From: Salmonella enterica subsp. arizonae
GTDB taxonomy: Bacteria; Pseudomonadota; Gammaproteobacteria; Enterobacterales; Enterobacteriaceae
DNA: 64,000 bases
NCBI RefSeq assembly: GCF_008692845.1
Contig: NZ_VXJW01000008.1
Span: forward strand, 107,828-171,827
Reading direction: 5' to 3'
Position numbers and translations under genes: made by a program. Below the pieces are notes generated by a model. It was not told the DNA's origin. It saw only the letters and a list, made by a program, of their open reading frames with translations, and ran no database searches. Positions 11,843-21,549 of this stretch are shown one piece after another. Position 1 is the stretch's first letter. Each line of letters starts with the position of its first letter.

Positions 11843-12313
11843 TTATGCCTCCGGCGCTTCAAGCGCGGCAAATCCGCCGTGACCTAGCCACCCCTCCAGG
11901 CGCTGATAGACGGTGTCTACCGCGTCCTTAATCGGCTGGGTCATCGGATAATAAAATCCGACGATATCCGGCTGGATACCGAGAAAGATGACCTCGCCGA
12001 CATCCTCTTTAAGCTGATCGACCAGATAGTTCAGCGGCATATTGTGAGTAGTCATCATAAACATTTCGGCGATATCATCCGGATCGATAATGCGGATCTC
12101 GCCCGGATTAAGTCCCATGTCGGTAGCGTCGACAATCAGCAGGCGGTCGGGGCGCAGTTCGCGAATCGCCACAATGTCGTTTTCCGGCGCGCTGCCGCCA
12201 TCAATCACCACCCAATTACCCTTCGGCTGCGCGACGCATTTTTCCGCCAACAACGGTCCCGCGCCGTCGTCACCCATCATGCTATTGCCAACACACAATA
12301 AAACGTCAGTCAC
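11843..12313 (-). CDS. hycI: HycE-processing endopeptidase HycI
   Basis: 156-aa aspartic-type, nickel-sensing protease that removes the C-terminal tail of HycE after nickel insertion. The expected metal-contact residues are present: Asp16 (G-D-D-G-A-G), Asp62 and His90. It is the last gene of the hyc operon and overlaps hycH by 8 bases. The reverse-strand sequence after its stop (about 11815-11840) holds an AATGCCG/CGGCATT hairpin that may end the operon. Confidence 0.95.
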   Translation of the reverse strand: MTDVLLCVGNSMMGDDGAGPLLAEKCVAQPKGNWVVIDGGSAPENDIVAIRELRPDRLLIVDATDMGLNPGEIRIIDPDDIAEMFMMTTHNMPLNYLVDQLKEDVGEVIFLGIQPDIVGFYYPMTQPIKDAVDTVYQRLEGWLGHGGFAALEAPEA

Positions 12314-12716
12314 GAAGCCTCCTCACCATCAGGTAGATGGCGCTTTCCTGATGGATGTCATGCAGCATACTGAGCATCAGTTTACTCCATTCTTGCTGCT
12401 GCGGAGTCTGCGCGGCGCGCGCGTTATCAAACGCGCGCGCCAGCATCGACACATGGTTAAAATCAATGACGATTTCGCCATACTTCGGCACGCCTTCCAT
12501 TTTACGCCGGGCATCGCTACCGGCTTCCAGGGTGGCGATCCACGCCAGATACTCATCCCATGGGCAGGTGAGCGCGGCCTCCAGACAATCGATGACCCCC
12601 AGGTGGTGGCCAATCGCCAGGCTGTAATAGACAACCTGCTGCGCCTCGGCGGGCGTCGCATCGTTCTCATCAATAAACTTACGGCTCAGTTGACTGAACA
12701 CCACCTGTTCGCTCAT
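12306..12716 (-). CDS. hycH: Formate hydrogenlyase maturation protein HycH
   Basis: 136-aa protein needed for maturation of hydrogenase 3; it is not part of the final complex in E. coli, where it is thought to help assembly of the large subunit. No catalytic motif is visible. The start overlaps the hycG stop by 4 bases (ATGA) and its stop overlaps hycI, so it is translated within the tightly packed operon. Confidence 0.93.
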   Translation of the reverse strand: MSEQVVFSQLSRKFIDENDATPAEAQQVVYYSLAIGHHLGVIDCLEAALTCPWDEYLAWIATLEAGSDARRKMEGVPKYGEIVIDFNHVSMLARAFDNARAAQTPQQQEWSKLMLSMLHDIHQESAIYLMVRRLRD

Positions 12717-13480
12717 CGGATACGCGCCTCTTCAACAACATGATTGAGATGGGTGACAATTTCGGTTAAACGCGGATCGTTTTCCGCTTCCAGCCAACGC
12801 GCCACTTGCTGCTCGCCCTGCCCCAACTGTGTCAGGTAATCATCGGCGATCTGACGACCATAACGATAACCCGCCAGCCGGCGCGCCGCGCGATCCACCT
12901 TCACGCGCAGCGGCTGCACCATATCCGGATGCAGGATCTCTGCGGGCTGATCGTCCAGCTCACCCGGCGCGCGGGCGTGGATTTTCTGCTCCAGCAGGCC
13001 AAGCGCCATCGCAAAGCCATACAGCGTCGCCGCAGGCGTTGGCGGGCAGCCTGGAATATACACATCCACCGGGACGATTTTGTCGGTACCGCCCCAGACG
13101 CAATACAGGTCATGGAAGATACCGCCGCTGTTGCCACAGGCGCCGTAAGAGATACAAATTTTCGGGTCCGGCGCCGACTGCCAGGCGCGCAGCGCCGGAG
13201 AGCGCATGGCGCGGGTCACCGCGCCGGTAAACAGCAGAATATCGGCATGACGCGGCGACGGCACCACTTTGATGCCGAAACGCTCGGCATCAAACAGCGG
13301 CGAAAGCGTCGCAAAGATTTCAATTTCACAGCCGTTACAGCCGCCGCAGTCCACGCGGTAAACGTATGCCGAACGCTTAATATTTTTCAGTAGAGACGCT
13401 TTCATGCTGGCAATGGATTCATCCACCGTCATCGGTACCGGAATACCGTTGGCGTCACGCGGGCCTAATAAATTGCTCAT
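12713..13480 (-). CDS. hycG: Hydrogenase 3 small subunit HycG
   Basis: 255-aa [NiFe]-hydrogenase small subunit of the formate hydrogenlyase complex, a relative of NuoB. The cluster-binding D-C-G-G-C-N-G-C motif starts at Cys45, and later Cys residues (G-A-C-G-N-S-G and P-G-C-P-P-T) complete the proximal [4Fe-4S] site. It is soluble, without a signal peptide, as expected for this cytoplasm-facing enzyme. It shares one base with hycF (TAATG). Confidence 0.96.
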   Translation of the reverse strand: MSNLLGPRDANGIPVPMTVDESIASMKASLLKNIKRSAYVYRVDCGGCNGCEIEIFATLSPLFDAERFGIKVVPSPRHADILLFTGAVTRAMRSPALRAWQSAPDPKICISYGACGNSGGIFHDLYCVWGGTDKIVPVDVYIPGCPPTPAATLYGFAMALGLLEQKIHARAPGELDDQPAEILHPDMVQPLRVKVDRAARRLAGYRYGRQIADDYLTQLGQGEQQVARWLEAENDPRLTEIVTHLNHVVEEARIR

Positions 13481-14022
13481 TAGCTGGCCTCTTTCATATG
13501 GCGAGTCAGTTCAATACGGTCGGACGGCACCAGGCATTTCTGACGCTTACAATCCGGGCAGGTCTCAAAGCTTTCACGGTGATGTTCCGCGCGGCTGTCA
13601 CCATTGTGCTTGAGCAGCGCAATGGCGTAATCAATCTCTTTCTGCACGGCGAAAGGACGATTACACACACGGCAGTTGCACAGCGCAAAGCGGGACTGTT
13701 GCAGAAAATCCTCTTTCTTCCACACCGCCAGTTCGTACTCTTGCGACAGCTTAATCGCCGCCGTCGGGCACACTTCTTCACAGCGTCCACAGAAGATGCA
13801 GCGCCCAAGATTGAATTGCCAGGCCAGCTCATTGGTCGCAAGATCGGTTTCCACCGTCAGCGCGTTCGACGGGCAGGCATTCACGCAGGCGGCGCAGCCG
13901 ATGCACTGCTGCGGGTTATGTTCCGGCTTGCCGCGGAAGTTTTTATCAACCGCAATCGGTTCCAGCGGATAAGACGAGGTCGCCGTGCCGGTTTTGATAA
14001 CTTTTTTGATAAAGGTAAACAT
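13480..14022 (-). CDS. hycF: Formate hydrogenlyase ferredoxin subunit HycF
   Basis: 180-aa NuoI-like protein with two typical [4Fe-4S] motifs, [12 protein letters not shown] (about 41-52) and [12 protein letters not shown] (about 75-86). It carries electrons inside the formate hydrogenlyase. Additional C-x2-C pairs near the C-terminus (C-N-C-R-V-C and C-P-D-C) suggest a further metal site. It lies between hycE and hycG. Confidence 0.95.
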   Translation of the reverse strand: MFTFIKKVIKTGTATSSYPLEPIAVDKNFRGKPEHNPQQCIGCAACVNACPSNALTVETDLATNELAWQFNLGRCIFCGRCEEVCPTAAIKLSQEYELAVWKKEDFLQQSRFALCNCRVCNRPFAVQKEIDYAIALLKHNGDSRAEHHRESFETCPDCKRQKCLVPSDRIELTRHMKEAS

Positions 14023-14031
14023 GGCGATTCC

Positions 14032-15741
14032 TTATTTCAGCGGCGAGTTTTTACGCTCAATGCTGTAGCGCTCAAGTTCTTTGTACGGCACGACTTTGCT
14101 CTTCTTCTTACGTACATCGACCACGGTCATCCGGTCGGTACAGGAGTAGCACGGGTCGAGGCTGCCGATAATCAGCGGCGCGTCAGAGACGGTATTGCCG
14201 CGCAGCATATAGCGCAGCGTCGGCCAGTTGGCGTAGGTCGCCGCACGGCAGCGCCAGCGGTACAGCTTCTGGTTGTCGCCGGTCATGCTCCAGTGGATAT
14301 CATCGCCGCGCGGCGCTTCAGCGAAGCCGAGCGCAAAACGGTGCGGAATATAGGTGAAGCCTTCCACCATTAGCGGGCCGCCCGGCAGATTATCCAGACC
14401 GAAGTCGATCATATTCAGCGAGGTGTAGACTTCGTTGATACGGACTTTCAGACGAGAAATTACATCGCAACCCTGCTCGCTATGGACTTCCATCGGCAGC
14501 AGACCGTAGCCGACAAACGGGTGGTCGGCGCGGGTGTCGCGGGCGTGACCGCTGGCACGCACCATCGGGCCGACATTACTGAAGTCGCGAGCAATTTCCG
14601 GGTCCAGACGACCGATACCCACGGTACGCTGTTCCATATTCGGCGTGCTCAGCAGCATGTCCACCAGCTCCTGCACGTCGCGACGCATCTGCTGCGCCAG
14701 TTGACGGGTCTGGATCATATCCTCTTTCAGCAGATCGCGGCGAATCCCGCCGATCAGGTTCAGGCCGTAAGTTTTGCGCGCCCCGGTAAGGATTTCCGCC
14801 ATCTTCATGGAGGTTTCGCGCACGCGGAAGAACTGCATAAAGCCGGAGTCAAAACCGGTAAAGTGGCAGGCCAGGCCGAGGTTCAGCAGATGCGAGTGCA
14901 AACGCTCCACTTCCAGCAGAATAGCGCGGATCATTTGCGCGCGTTCCGGCACCTGAATGCCCATCGCGTTTTCCACGGAGGTGGTGTAAGCGGTGCTGTG
15001 TGCGAAGCCGCAGATACCACACACGCGATCCGACAGGAAGGTGACTTCGTTATAACCCATGCGGGTTTCCGCCAGTTTTTCCATGCCGCGGTGGACGTAG
15101 AACAGGCGGTAGTCGGCGTCGATAATGTTTTCGCCATCGACGAACAGGCGGAAGTGGCCCGGTTCATCGGAGGTGACATGCAGCGGGCCGATTGGCACCA
15201 CATTATTTTTCTTATCCCCCAGCTCGTTGATAAACTCGTAGGTTTCCGCATCGGTGGTGGGCGCTGGACGCTGACGATAATCCATGCTGTCTTTACGCAG
15301 CGGATAGAGTTCGTCCGGCCAGTCGTCCGGCAGCACCAGACGACGTTCATCCGGCAGGCCGACCGGTATTAAACCGTACATATCGCGCACTTCGCGCTCG
15401 CCCCAGACGGCAGCCGATACGCGCGGCGTGACGGAGGGATATTCCGGCTTATTCGGATCAACTTCCACGCGCACCGTTACCCAGCACCTGGTGCCCTGCT
15501 CCATCGACATCACGTAATAAACGGCATAATGGCCACACAACTGACGTTCGTCGTTACCGAACAGCACCGACAGCCATCCGCCCTGCTGGTAGTAGAGGAA
15601 TTCGACCACTTCCGGCAGATAGTTCACCTTCACGGTAATAGTCAACTGATCTTTGGTCTGCCAGGCTTCGTCCAGCACCACGCCCGGAAACGCCTGGTGC
15701 AGCGCCGCAAGGTATTGTTGACCTAATTTTTCTTCAGACAT
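14032..15741 (-). CDS. hycE: Hydrogenase 3 large subunit HycE
   Basis: 569-aa catalytic [NiFe] subunit of formate hydrogenlyase. An N-terminal NuoC-like domain (about 1-160) is fused to a NuoD-like hydrogenase domain. The nickel-binding pairs are R-V-C-G-I-C-G (about Cys241/244) and D-P-C-Y-S-C (about 531/534). The tail after T-D-R, about 32 residues, is the part removed by HycI. The ATG at 15741 matches E. coli HycE; a TTG two codons upstream is the only alternative. Confidence 0.97.
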   Translation of the reverse strand: MSEEKLGQQYLAALHQAFPGVVLDEAWQTKDQLTITVKVNYLPEVVEFLYYQQGGWLSVLFGNDERQLCGHYAVYYVMSMEQGTRCWVTVRVEVDPNKPEYPSVTPRVSAAVWGEREVRDMYGLIPVGLPDERRLVLPDDWPDELYPLRKDSMDYRQRPAPTTDAETYEFINELGDKKNNVVPIGPLHVTSDEPGHFRLFVDGENIIDADYRLFYVHRGMEKLAETRMGYNEVTFLSDRVCGICGFAHSTAYTTSVENAMGIQVPERAQMIRAILLEVERLHSHLLNLGLACHFTGFDSGFMQFFRVRETSMKMAEILTGARKTYGLNLIGGIRRDLLKEDMIQTRQLAQQMRRDVQELVDMLLSTPNMEQRTVGIGRLDPEIARDFSNVGPMVRASGHARDTRADHPFVGYGLLPMEVHSEQGCDVISRLKVRINEVYTSLNMIDFGLDNLPGGPLMVEGFTYIPHRFALGFAEAPRGDDIHWSMTGDNQKLYRWRCRAATYANWPTLRYMLRGNTVSDAPLIIGSLDPCYSCTDRMTVVDVRKKKSKVVPYKELERYSIERKNSPLK

Positions 15742-15758
15742 GCTCAAACTCTCTTAAA

Positions 15759-16682
15759 TCACGCCGCCAGCAAGGAGACGAAGGCTAAAAACGCAAACCC
15801 AAAACCGGACCAGGTCACGCGTGAAGTGGCGCAAAAACGCAGTCGCGCCATGCTGTTTTCAAACAGGGCGATCACCAGCACGCCGACAACCAGTTTGACG
15901 ACCGCAATCACCAACGCCAGCAGCAACCCGCCTGCGGTGAAGGTTTCCATCTGCCCCCACGGCAGGAATACGCCGACGAACATTTGCAGCACCACCAGTT
16001 GCTTGAGGCTGATGCCCCATTTCAGCACCGCAAAACCGCTGCCGCTGTATTCGGTCAGCGGCCCTTCCTGCAACTCCTGCTCCGCTTCCGCCAGATCAAA
16101 CGGCAGCTTGCCCATTTCGATAAAGGTGGCGAAAGCACAGGCGCACAGCGCCAGAATTAACGGGATGCTACGGGCGACAGGCCAGTGATAAATGGTATCG
16201 GTGATATTGCTAATATGGGTAGAGCCCGCCACCTGCGCGGCGACCCACAAGCCCAGCAGCAAAATCGGCTCCACCAGCACGCCGAGCATCGCTTCACGGC
16301 TCGCGCCGATCGCGGTGAACGGACTGCCTGTGTCCAGACCGGCGATGGAAAAGAAGAAGCGCGCAATCGCGAACAGATAAATCAGGGTGATCAGATCACC
16401 CAGTTGCGGCAACGGAGATCCAACGGTGACTACCGGCAGCGCTGTGGCTATAGTCAGCATCACGCCGACCATCACAAACGGCGTCAGGCGAAAGACCCAG
16501 CCAGAATCGGCAGGCGCAATACTCTGACGACCGAGCAGTTTGATAATGTCGCGGTACTCCTGCAACACGCCCGGCCCACGACGATTGTGCAGACGGGCGC
16601 GCGCCACGCGAGTAATACCGGATAGCAACGGCGCAACGGCAAATAGCACCAGCGCCTGAATTAACGGATAAAACACACTCAT
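15759..16682 (-). CDS. hycD: Formate hydrogenlyase membrane subunit HycD
   Basis: 307-aa integral membrane protein, homologous to NuoH, that anchors the hydrogenase arm. Several hydrophobic helices are evident across the length, and the conserved acidic cytoplasmic loop F-D-L-A-E-A-E-Q-E-L-Q-E-G (about 200-212) is present. It starts 2 bases after the hycC stop. Confidence 0.95.
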   Translation of the reverse strand: MSVFYPLIQALVLFAVAPLLSGITRVARARLHNRRGPGVLQEYRDIIKLLGRQSIAPADSGWVFRLTPFVMVGVMLTIATALPVVTVGSPLPQLGDLITLIYLFAIARFFFSIAGLDTGSPFTAIGASREAMLGVLVEPILLLGLWVAAQVAGSTHISNITDTIYHWPVARSIPLILALCACAFATFIEMGKLPFDLAEAEQELQEGPLTEYSGSGFAVLKWGISLKQLVVLQMFVGVFLPWGQMETFTAGGLLLALVIAVVKLVVGVLVIALFENSMARLRFCATSRVTWSGFGFAFLAFVSLLAA

Positions 16683-16684
16683 TT

Positions 16685-18511
16685 TCAGGCTCCTCGTGAA
16701 ACCACAATCACCACCAGCACCGCCAGCTCAATCAGCGCCAGACGACGGAACAGCACTGCCGCCGCCGCGCTCTGCCAGCCCGGCACCAGAGAGACAGGAT
16801 TAAGCCATTGACGCAATTTAAGTACCGGGGCAAAGGCCTCTTTCACCGGCATGGCGAAACCGTGCGCGGTGATCACCATCGACCGCTCGTGGTCGTAGCC
16901 GCACACCCAGGCCGCGCCGCGGGAGCGCGATGGCAGACGGTTGCCTTTGAACATCGCCATAATGATGAATGGCAATAGCGGACAGGCAATCAGCAGCAGC
17001 GTAATCATCGGCTGAGATACGGTGGTGTGCGCGGTTTCCAGCGGCAACGGCACAGCAGTAGAAATCATCGGCAGCAGCCACGGCGCGGCAACCCCGCCCA
17101 GTACGCAGCAAATCGCCAGCGCCACCACGCTGACGCCCATCAAAATCGGCGCGCAACTGGCGTTTTCCGCCTCTTTCGTGCGCGGCGCGCCGAGGAAAGT
17201 CACGCCGTAAACTTTCGCCATACACATCACCGCCAGCGCGCCGGTAACCGCCAAGCCAACCGCCAGCAGCGGTCCTAACAGACGACCAACAAATGCGCCG
17301 CTGTTGCCCAACCTAAAGAAAGACTGATAAATCACCCACTCGCCGGCAAAGCCGTTCAGCGGCGGCAGCGCGGCCATCGCCATCAGACCGACCAGCATGG
17401 CGATAGAAATAACCGGCATCCGTTTACCGATACCGCCCAGTTTTTCGATATCGCGATGACCGGTACAAAACCAGATGCTGCCTGCGCCCAAAAACAGCAC
17501 GCTTTTAAACAGGCTATGGTTCACCAGATGATAGAGCCCGCCGGTCAGACCCAGCGCGATCAGCGCCGGCTGATTAAGAGCAATTCCGGTGACGCCCGCG
17601 CCCAGACCGAGCAGGATGATGCCGATGTTTTCCAGAGTGTGATAGGCCAGCAAACGCTGAATGTTATGTTCCATCAGCGCATACAGACCGCCGACAAACG
17701 CGGTAATGATACCAAGCACCAGCAGCGCCACGCCCCACCACAGCGGCGCGTTGCCGCCAATCAGCGACAGCGACAGAATACCCAGCAGCCCGATTTTCAT
17801 CACTACGGTCGAGAACAGCGCGGCGGCGGGAGCGCTGGCGTTGGCGTGCGCCTGCGGCACCCAGCCGTGTAGCGGGATAATCCCGGCCAGCAGGCCAAAA
17901 CCGATAACGCCGAGCAGCCAGATATCGGAGCCCAGCGGCAGTTGCTGAGCGCGTTGATCCAGCAGCCCCATATCCAACGTGCCATAGCGTTGCCACGCCA
18001 GTCCGCAGGCGATTGCCAGCAACAGCGTACCGAGACGACCCAGCGCAAACCACAGTTTGCCCTCTTTGCTACCGCCGGTAAGGAACACTGCGCAAAGCGC
18101 CATAATTTCCGCCATCACCACCATTGTCCCCAGATTACTGGCGACTACGGCGCAGACGGCTGCCGCTATCAGCAGGTTGACCAACAGTCCATTGGCTTTT
18201 ACCTGTGGATGGCGATGCCAGTCGATATTGAACAGGCTGACGAACAGACCGCACAGCCCCAGCGTAATCAGCCAGATAGCATTCAACGGCGTAATTTGCA
18301 GCATTTGGCCGGTAAACGGCATCACGCCGCTTACCGTAACGGCGCTGGTCAGTGCGGTGAAACCCGCGCCTGCCGTACACAAGCTGCCGACCGCGCCGCC
18401 GATACCGGCAACCCAGCCGCTCAGCGCTTTATGAAACGAAAACAGAAACGCCAGAACGGCGGCGGCGACAAACCAGACTACGCCGCTAGTAATCAGTGAA
18501 AGTGAACTCAT
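16685..18511 (-). CDS. hycC: Formate hydrogenlyase membrane subunit HycC
   Basis: 608-aa integral membrane protein of the NuoL/M/N antiporter-like family, predicted to have about 14-16 membrane helices. Charged residues inside the membrane, such as the Lys and His in L-F-S-T-V-V-M-K and Y-H-L-V-N-H-S-L-F-K, match the proton-channel pattern of the family. Start and hycB stop share a base (TAATG). Confidence 0.95.
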   Translation of the reverse strand: MSSLSLITSGVVWFVAAAVLAFLFSFHKALSGWVAGIGGAVGSLCTAGAGFTALTSAVTVSGVMPFTGQMLQITPLNAIWLITLGLCGLFVSLFNIDWHRHPQVKANGLLVNLLIAAAVCAVVASNLGTMVVMAEIMALCAVFLTGGSKEGKLWFALGRLGTLLLAIACGLAWQRYGTLDMGLLDQRAQQLPLGSDIWLLGVIGFGLLAGIIPLHGWVPQAHANASAPAAALFSTVVMKIGLLGILSLSLIGGNAPLWWGVALLVLGIITAFVGGLYALMEHNIQRLLAYHTLENIGIILLGLGAGVTGIALNQPALIALGLTGGLYHLVNHSLFKSVLFLGAGSIWFCTGHRDIEKLGGIGKRMPVISIAMLVGLMAMAALPPLNGFAGEWVIYQSFFRLGNSGAFVGRLLGPLLAVGLAVTGALAVMCMAKVYGVTFLGAPRTKEAENASCAPILMGVSVVALAICCVLGGVAAPWLLPMISTAVPLPLETAHTTVSQPMITLLLIACPLLPFIIMAMFKGNRLPSRSRGAAWVCGYDHERSMVITAHGFAMPVKEAFAPVLKLRQWLNPVSLVPGWQSAAAAVLFRRLALIELAVLVVIVVSRGA

Positions 18512-19119
18512 TATGCATCCCCACTCTGAGCCTGCTGAAACAAGGTGAGATCGCCGAAATCAGTATTAAAGGTCAGCTCACGTTTACGTTTACTGGCGCG
18601 GGCGATATCCGTGTTATCCACCAGGTGTAGCGCTTTGGTCGGACACATCCGCACACAGGCCGGGCCTTGCTCGTCAAAGCTACAGAGATCGCATTTCACC
18701 GCGATAGCGCGTATGCCCGGCACCCAGTCCAGCAGCGTACTGACACGCGCAGGCGCAGGCGGCGCGGACGGCGCTTTCGGCGTATTGGCGTTCGCCGGAA
18801 TATGCAGCGGACGGCTGCCGGAAAACTCAATAGCGCCAAACGGACAGGCAATACCGCACAATTTGCAGCTCACGCACAGGCTTTCATTAAGCTGGACAGC
18901 GCCGTCAACGCGGTTAATCGCGTTAACCGGGCATACCGTGGCGCATGGCGCATCTTCACAGTGGTGACAGAGCTGCGGCGCAGATTCTTTTTCATTCAGC
19001 ATCACTTTCAGGCGCGGCATTGATTGCAGGCCATGCTGGCGATGCGTCTCTGAACAGGCGGCCTCACAGGTGCGGCAGCCGATACAGAGAGTGGAGTCAG
19101 CAATTACAAAACGATTCAC
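18511..19119 (-). CDS. hycB: Formate hydrogenlyase electron-transfer subunit HycB
   Basis: 202-aa protein with four [4Fe-4S] motifs (C-I-G-C-R-T-C-E-A-A-C, C-H-H-C, C-V-S-C-K-L-C, C-D-L-C-S-F). It takes electrons from formate dehydrogenase H. It is closely similar to HydN, with an additional Pro/Ala-rich insert around residues 110-130 (N-A-N-T-P-K-A-P-S-A-P-P). A conserved gap of about 140 bases with FhlA-like sites separates it from hycA. Confidence 0.95.
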   Translation of the reverse strand: MNRFVIADSTLCIGCRTCEAACSETHRQHGLQSMPRLKVMLNEKESAPQLCHHCEDAPCATVCPVNAINRVDGAVQLNESLCVSCKLCGIACPFGAIEFSGSRPLHIPANANTPKAPSAPPAPARVSTLLDWVPGIRAIAVKCDLCSFDEQGPACVRMCPTKALHLVDNTDIARASKRKRELTFNTDFGDLTLFQQAQSGDA

Positions 19120-19258
19120 CAGGCATTCCTCAGGTGATTGTCATTTTTGACGAAAACATGCCGTTGAAATGTCATTTTCGACACTTATCGACACGCCCAT
19201 CCCCAAAACATTCATGACGTGGCGCAACGCCACATCGCGAATCAAAGCAGGCAACGCC
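19120..19258. promoter_or_regulatory. hycA-hycB spacer with FhlA-site-like palindromic motifs
   Basis: The spacer carries TGTCATTTTTGACG and ATGTCATTTTCGACACTTATCGACAC, repeated TGTC/GACA half-sites like those reported for FhlA binding. In E. coli this spacer influences hyc expression; here the role is inferred from the motif and position. Confidence 0.55.
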
Positions 19259-19726
19259 TCAGGCTTGTACAGCCGGGCTGTGTCCCTTTACCAGTTGGCG
19301 CAAATTGATCGGCGAGTTGTTTTCCACCGCGGCATAGAGGCTGTCGTAAACGCTGGCGATTTTTTCCAGATAGTGCTCCAGCACCTGCTCGCGATCGCGG
19401 TTGTTAACCCGCTCGTCAACCTTGCCGTCGATATCGAGCTGCGCCTGTGCAATCAATTGCTTATCTTCGCCATCTTTGGTTTCAACGTAGTACTCAATGG
19501 TGTGGCTGTTAAAACCATCCGCCAACGCGACGTAAATACGAAAGTGCTCAAACAGGACAAAACAAAGATCTTTTTCCGGCGCGCAGCTCATTGCGTGATG
19601 CAGGCGCGCTTTCGAGAGGGTAATCCCCTGAACCAGCGAGTTGCAGTAAATATGCCACTGGTCCTGTAGGCGACGATGCCGTTGCGCGATGTAATCGGCC
19701 TTTTCGCTTATTTCCCAAATAGTCAT
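19259..19726 (-). CDS. hycA: Formate hydrogenlyase regulatory protein HycA
   Basis: 155-aa anti-activator that lowers FhlA-dependent expression of hyc and hyp in E. coli. The protein is hydrophilic with no known enzymatic motif. It is the first gene of the hyc operon, directly downstream of a sigma-54 promoter at about 19763-19777, and is divergent from hypA. Confidence 0.93.
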   Translation of the reverse strand: MTIWEISEKADYIAQRHRRLQDQWHIYCNSLVQGITLSKARLHHAMSCAPEKDLCFVLFEHFRIYVALADGFNSHTIEYYVETKDGEDKQLIAQAQLDIDGKVDERVNNRDREQVLEHYLEKIASVYDSLYAAVENNSPINLRQLVKGHSPAVQA

Positions 19727-19762
19727 GTCAGGTTATCCGTTCAACAGAGATGCCTGCGTTAA

Positions 19763-19778
19763 GCATTTTCCATGCCAA
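19763..19778 (-). promoter_or_regulatory. Sigma-54 promoter of the hyc operon
   Basis: The minus strand reads TTGGCATGGAAAATGCTT: -24 GG and -12 GC with exactly 10 bases between. It lies about 37 bases before hycA. Confidence 0.9.
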
Positions 19779-19839
19779 TTTTTAAGTTATTGTTTTTTAT
19801 ATATTATTTGTATGATTACTGCTGTTTCGACGCGGTGAC

Positions 19840-19875
19840 GACATGTCATTTCGTCATTATCGACGTTACATGGTC
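19840..19875. promoter_or_regulatory. FhlA enhancer region between hycA and hypA
   Basis: ACATGTCATTTCGTCATTATCGACGTT contains TGTC-type half-sites and the CATTTCG core known from FhlA targets. Its central place between the two divergent sigma-54 promoters would allow it to serve both operons. Confidence 0.6.
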
Positions 19876-19891
19876 AGGGGATAAAAATATT

Positions 19892-19905
19892 GGCATAAAT
19901 ATTGC
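19892..19905 (+). promoter_or_regulatory. Sigma-54 promoter of hypABCDE
   Basis: TTGGCATAAATATTGCTA has GG (19892-19893) and GC (19904-19905) separated by 10 bases, 30 bases before the hypA start. Confidence 0.9.
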
Positions 19906-19935
19906 TATACAGGGGCAACTACTACGGGAGGCGAT

Positions 19936-20307
19936 ATGCACGAAATCACCCTCTGCCAACGGGCACTGGAATTGATTGAACAACAGGCTTCAGCATACGG
20001 CGCAAAACATGTGACAGCCATCTGGCTCAAGATTGGCGCATTTTCTTGCGTAGAAACCAGCGCTCTTTCCTTTTGTTTTGATCTGGTATGCCGCGGCACG
20101 ATAGCAGAAGGTTGTAAACTGCACCTCGAAGAACAGGAAGCCGAATGCTGGTGTGAGCATTGTCAACAATATGTCACGTTGTTGACACATCGTGTACGTC
20201 GTTGTCCGCAATGTCATAGCGATACGCTGCGAATTGTGGCCGATGACGGCTTACAAATTCGGCGCATAGAGATTGATGAGACTCCAGCGCCGGATGGCAA
20301 CGCTTAA
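19936..20307 (+). CDS. hypA: Hydrogenase 3 nickel-insertion chaperone HypA
   Basis: 123-aa nickel chaperone for hydrogenase 3. The N-terminal M-H-E nickel site (His2) and the zinc site Cys73, Cys76, Cys90, Cys93 (two C-x2-C) are intact. E. coli HypA has 116 residues; the extra C-terminal residues (T-P-A-P-D-G-N-A) are encoded by the start of a REP element. An ATACGGGAGG-like ribosome site precedes the ATG. Confidence 0.95.
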   Translation: MHEITLCQRALELIEQQASAYGAKHVTAIWLKIGAFSCVETSALSFCFDLVCRGTIAEGCKLHLEEQEAECWCEHCQQYVTLLTHRVRRCPQCHSDTLRIVADDGLQIRRIEIDETPAPDGNA

Positions 20308-20378
20308 GCGTCTTATCCGGCCCACAGGAACAGCACATATATTATAGGCCGGATAAGGCAACGCCGCCGTCCGGCGAC
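20288..20378. repeat. BIME between hypA and hypB, overlapping the hypA 3' end
   Basis: Two inverted REP units (GCCGGATGGCAACGC...CTTATCCGGCC and AGGCCGGATAAGGC...GCCGTCCGGC). The first begins inside the hypA coding sequence, so it supplies the last codons and the stop. Confidence 0.85.
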
Positions 20379-20413
20379 AGGTTTACAGCAAGTAACAAGA
20401 TCAGGAGTAAGCG

Positions 20414-21286
20414 ATGTGTACGACTTGCGGTTGCGCTGAAGGCAACCTTTATATAGAAGGCGATGAGCATAATCCGCACTCAGCGTTTCGTAGCGCGCCC
20501 TTTGCCCCAGCGGCTCGTCCGACTCTGAAAATTACTGGCATTAAAACGCCTGACTTTGCCCCAAGTCAGACCACAGAAGGCGATCTGCATTATGGTCACG
20601 GCGAAGCCGGAACCCATGCGCCAGGCATGAGCCAACGGCGAATGTTGGAAGTGGAAATCGACGTGCTGGACAAAAATAATCGTCTGGCTGAGCGCAACCG
20701 CGCCCGTTTCGCCGCCCACCAGCAACTGGTGCTCAACCTGGTGTCTAGTCCCGGATCCGGTAAAACCACTCTGCTGACCGAGACGCTGATGAAATTGAAA
20801 GACCGCGTTCCTTGCGCGGTCATTGAAGGCGACCAGCAGACGGTGAACGACGCCGCCCGTATCCGCGCCACCGGCACGCCAGCCATTCAGGTCAACACCG
20901 GTAAAGGCTGCCATCTTGATGCGCAGATGATCGCCGACGCCGCGCCGCGTCTGCCGCTGGATGACCGCGGCATTCTGTTTATCGAAAACGTCGGTAATCT
21001 CGTCTGCCCGGCCAGCTTCGATCTGGGCGAAAAGCATAAAGTCGCGGTGCTTTCCGTAACCGAAGGCGAAGATAAGCCGCTGAAGTATCCCCATATGTTT
21101 GCCGCCGCGTCGCTAATGCTGCTTAATAAAGTCGATCTGCTGCCCTACCTCAATTTTGACGTTGAGAAGTGCATCGCCAGCGCGCGCGAAGTGAACCCGG
21201 AGATTGAAATTATTCTGATTTCCGCTACCAGCGGCGAAGGCATGGATCAGTGGCTGGCCTGGCTGGAGGCACAGCGATGTGCATAG
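20414..21286 (+). CDS. hypB: Hydrogenase nickel-incorporation GTPase HypB
   Basis: 290-aa GTPase that drives nickel delivery to the hydrogenase precursor together with HypA and SlyD. The N-terminal C-T-T-C-G-C motif (Cys2, Cys5, Cys7) is the high-affinity nickel site. The P-loop S-P-G-S-G-K-T-T and the K-G-C-H metal site in the G-domain are present, along with the N-K-x-D guanine motif (L-N-K-V-D-L). AGGAGTAAGCG precedes the ATG. Its end overlaps hypC by 10 bases. Confidence 0.96.
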   Translation: MCTTCGCAEGNLYIEGDEHNPHSAFRSAPFAPAARPTLKITGIKTPDFAPSQTTEGDLHYGHGEAGTHAPGMSQRRMLEVEIDVLDKNNRLAERNRARFAAHQQLVLNLVSSPGSGKTTLLTETLMKLKDRVPCAVIEGDQQTVNDAARIRATGTPAIQVNTGKGCHLDAQMIADAAPRLPLDDRGILFIENVGNLVCPASFDLGEKHKVAVLSVTEGEDKPLKYPHMFAAASLMLLNKVDLLPYLNFDVEKCIASAREVNPEIEIILISATSGEGMDQWLAWLEAQRCA

Positions 21287-21549
21287 GCGTTCCGGGTCAA
21301 ATCCGCACCATTGACGGCAACCAGGCGAAAGTTGACGTTTGCGGCATTCAGCGCGATGTCGATCTCACATTAGTCGGCAGTTGTGATGAAAACGGTCAGC
21401 CGCGTCTGGGTCAGTGGGTGCTGGTTCATGTCGGATTCGCCATGAGCGTCATTAACGAAGCAGAAGCGCGCGATACGCTCGACGCGCTACAGAACATGTT
21501 TGATGTTGAGCCGGACGTCGGCGCACTGTTGTATGGTGAGGAGAGATAA
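21277..21549 (+). CDS. hypC: Hydrogenase maturation chaperone HypC
   Basis: 90-aa chaperone that works with HypD to make and deliver the Fe(CN)2CO group and escorts pre-HycE. The essential N-terminal M-C-I-G-V-P-G motif (Cys2) and His51 (V-L-V-H-V-G) are intact. I chose the ATG at 21277 because Cys must be residue 2; the frame is open 9 codons upstream. It overlaps hypB by 10 bases and touches hypD. Confidence 0.96.
   Translation: MCIGVPGQIRTIDGNQAKVDVCGIQRDVDLTLVGSCDENGQPRLGQWVLVHVGFAMSVINEAEARDTLDALQNMFDVEPDVGALLYGEER

Noticed and set aside
13498..14373. 291-codon frame opposite hycF/hycE
   Set aside because: Antisense shadow running across two real genes and their spacer.
14482..15372. 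296-codon frame opposite hycE
   Set aside because: Antisense shadow of the strongly conserved hycE; composition (His/Gln/Arg rich) is typical for antisense frames of GC-rich genes.
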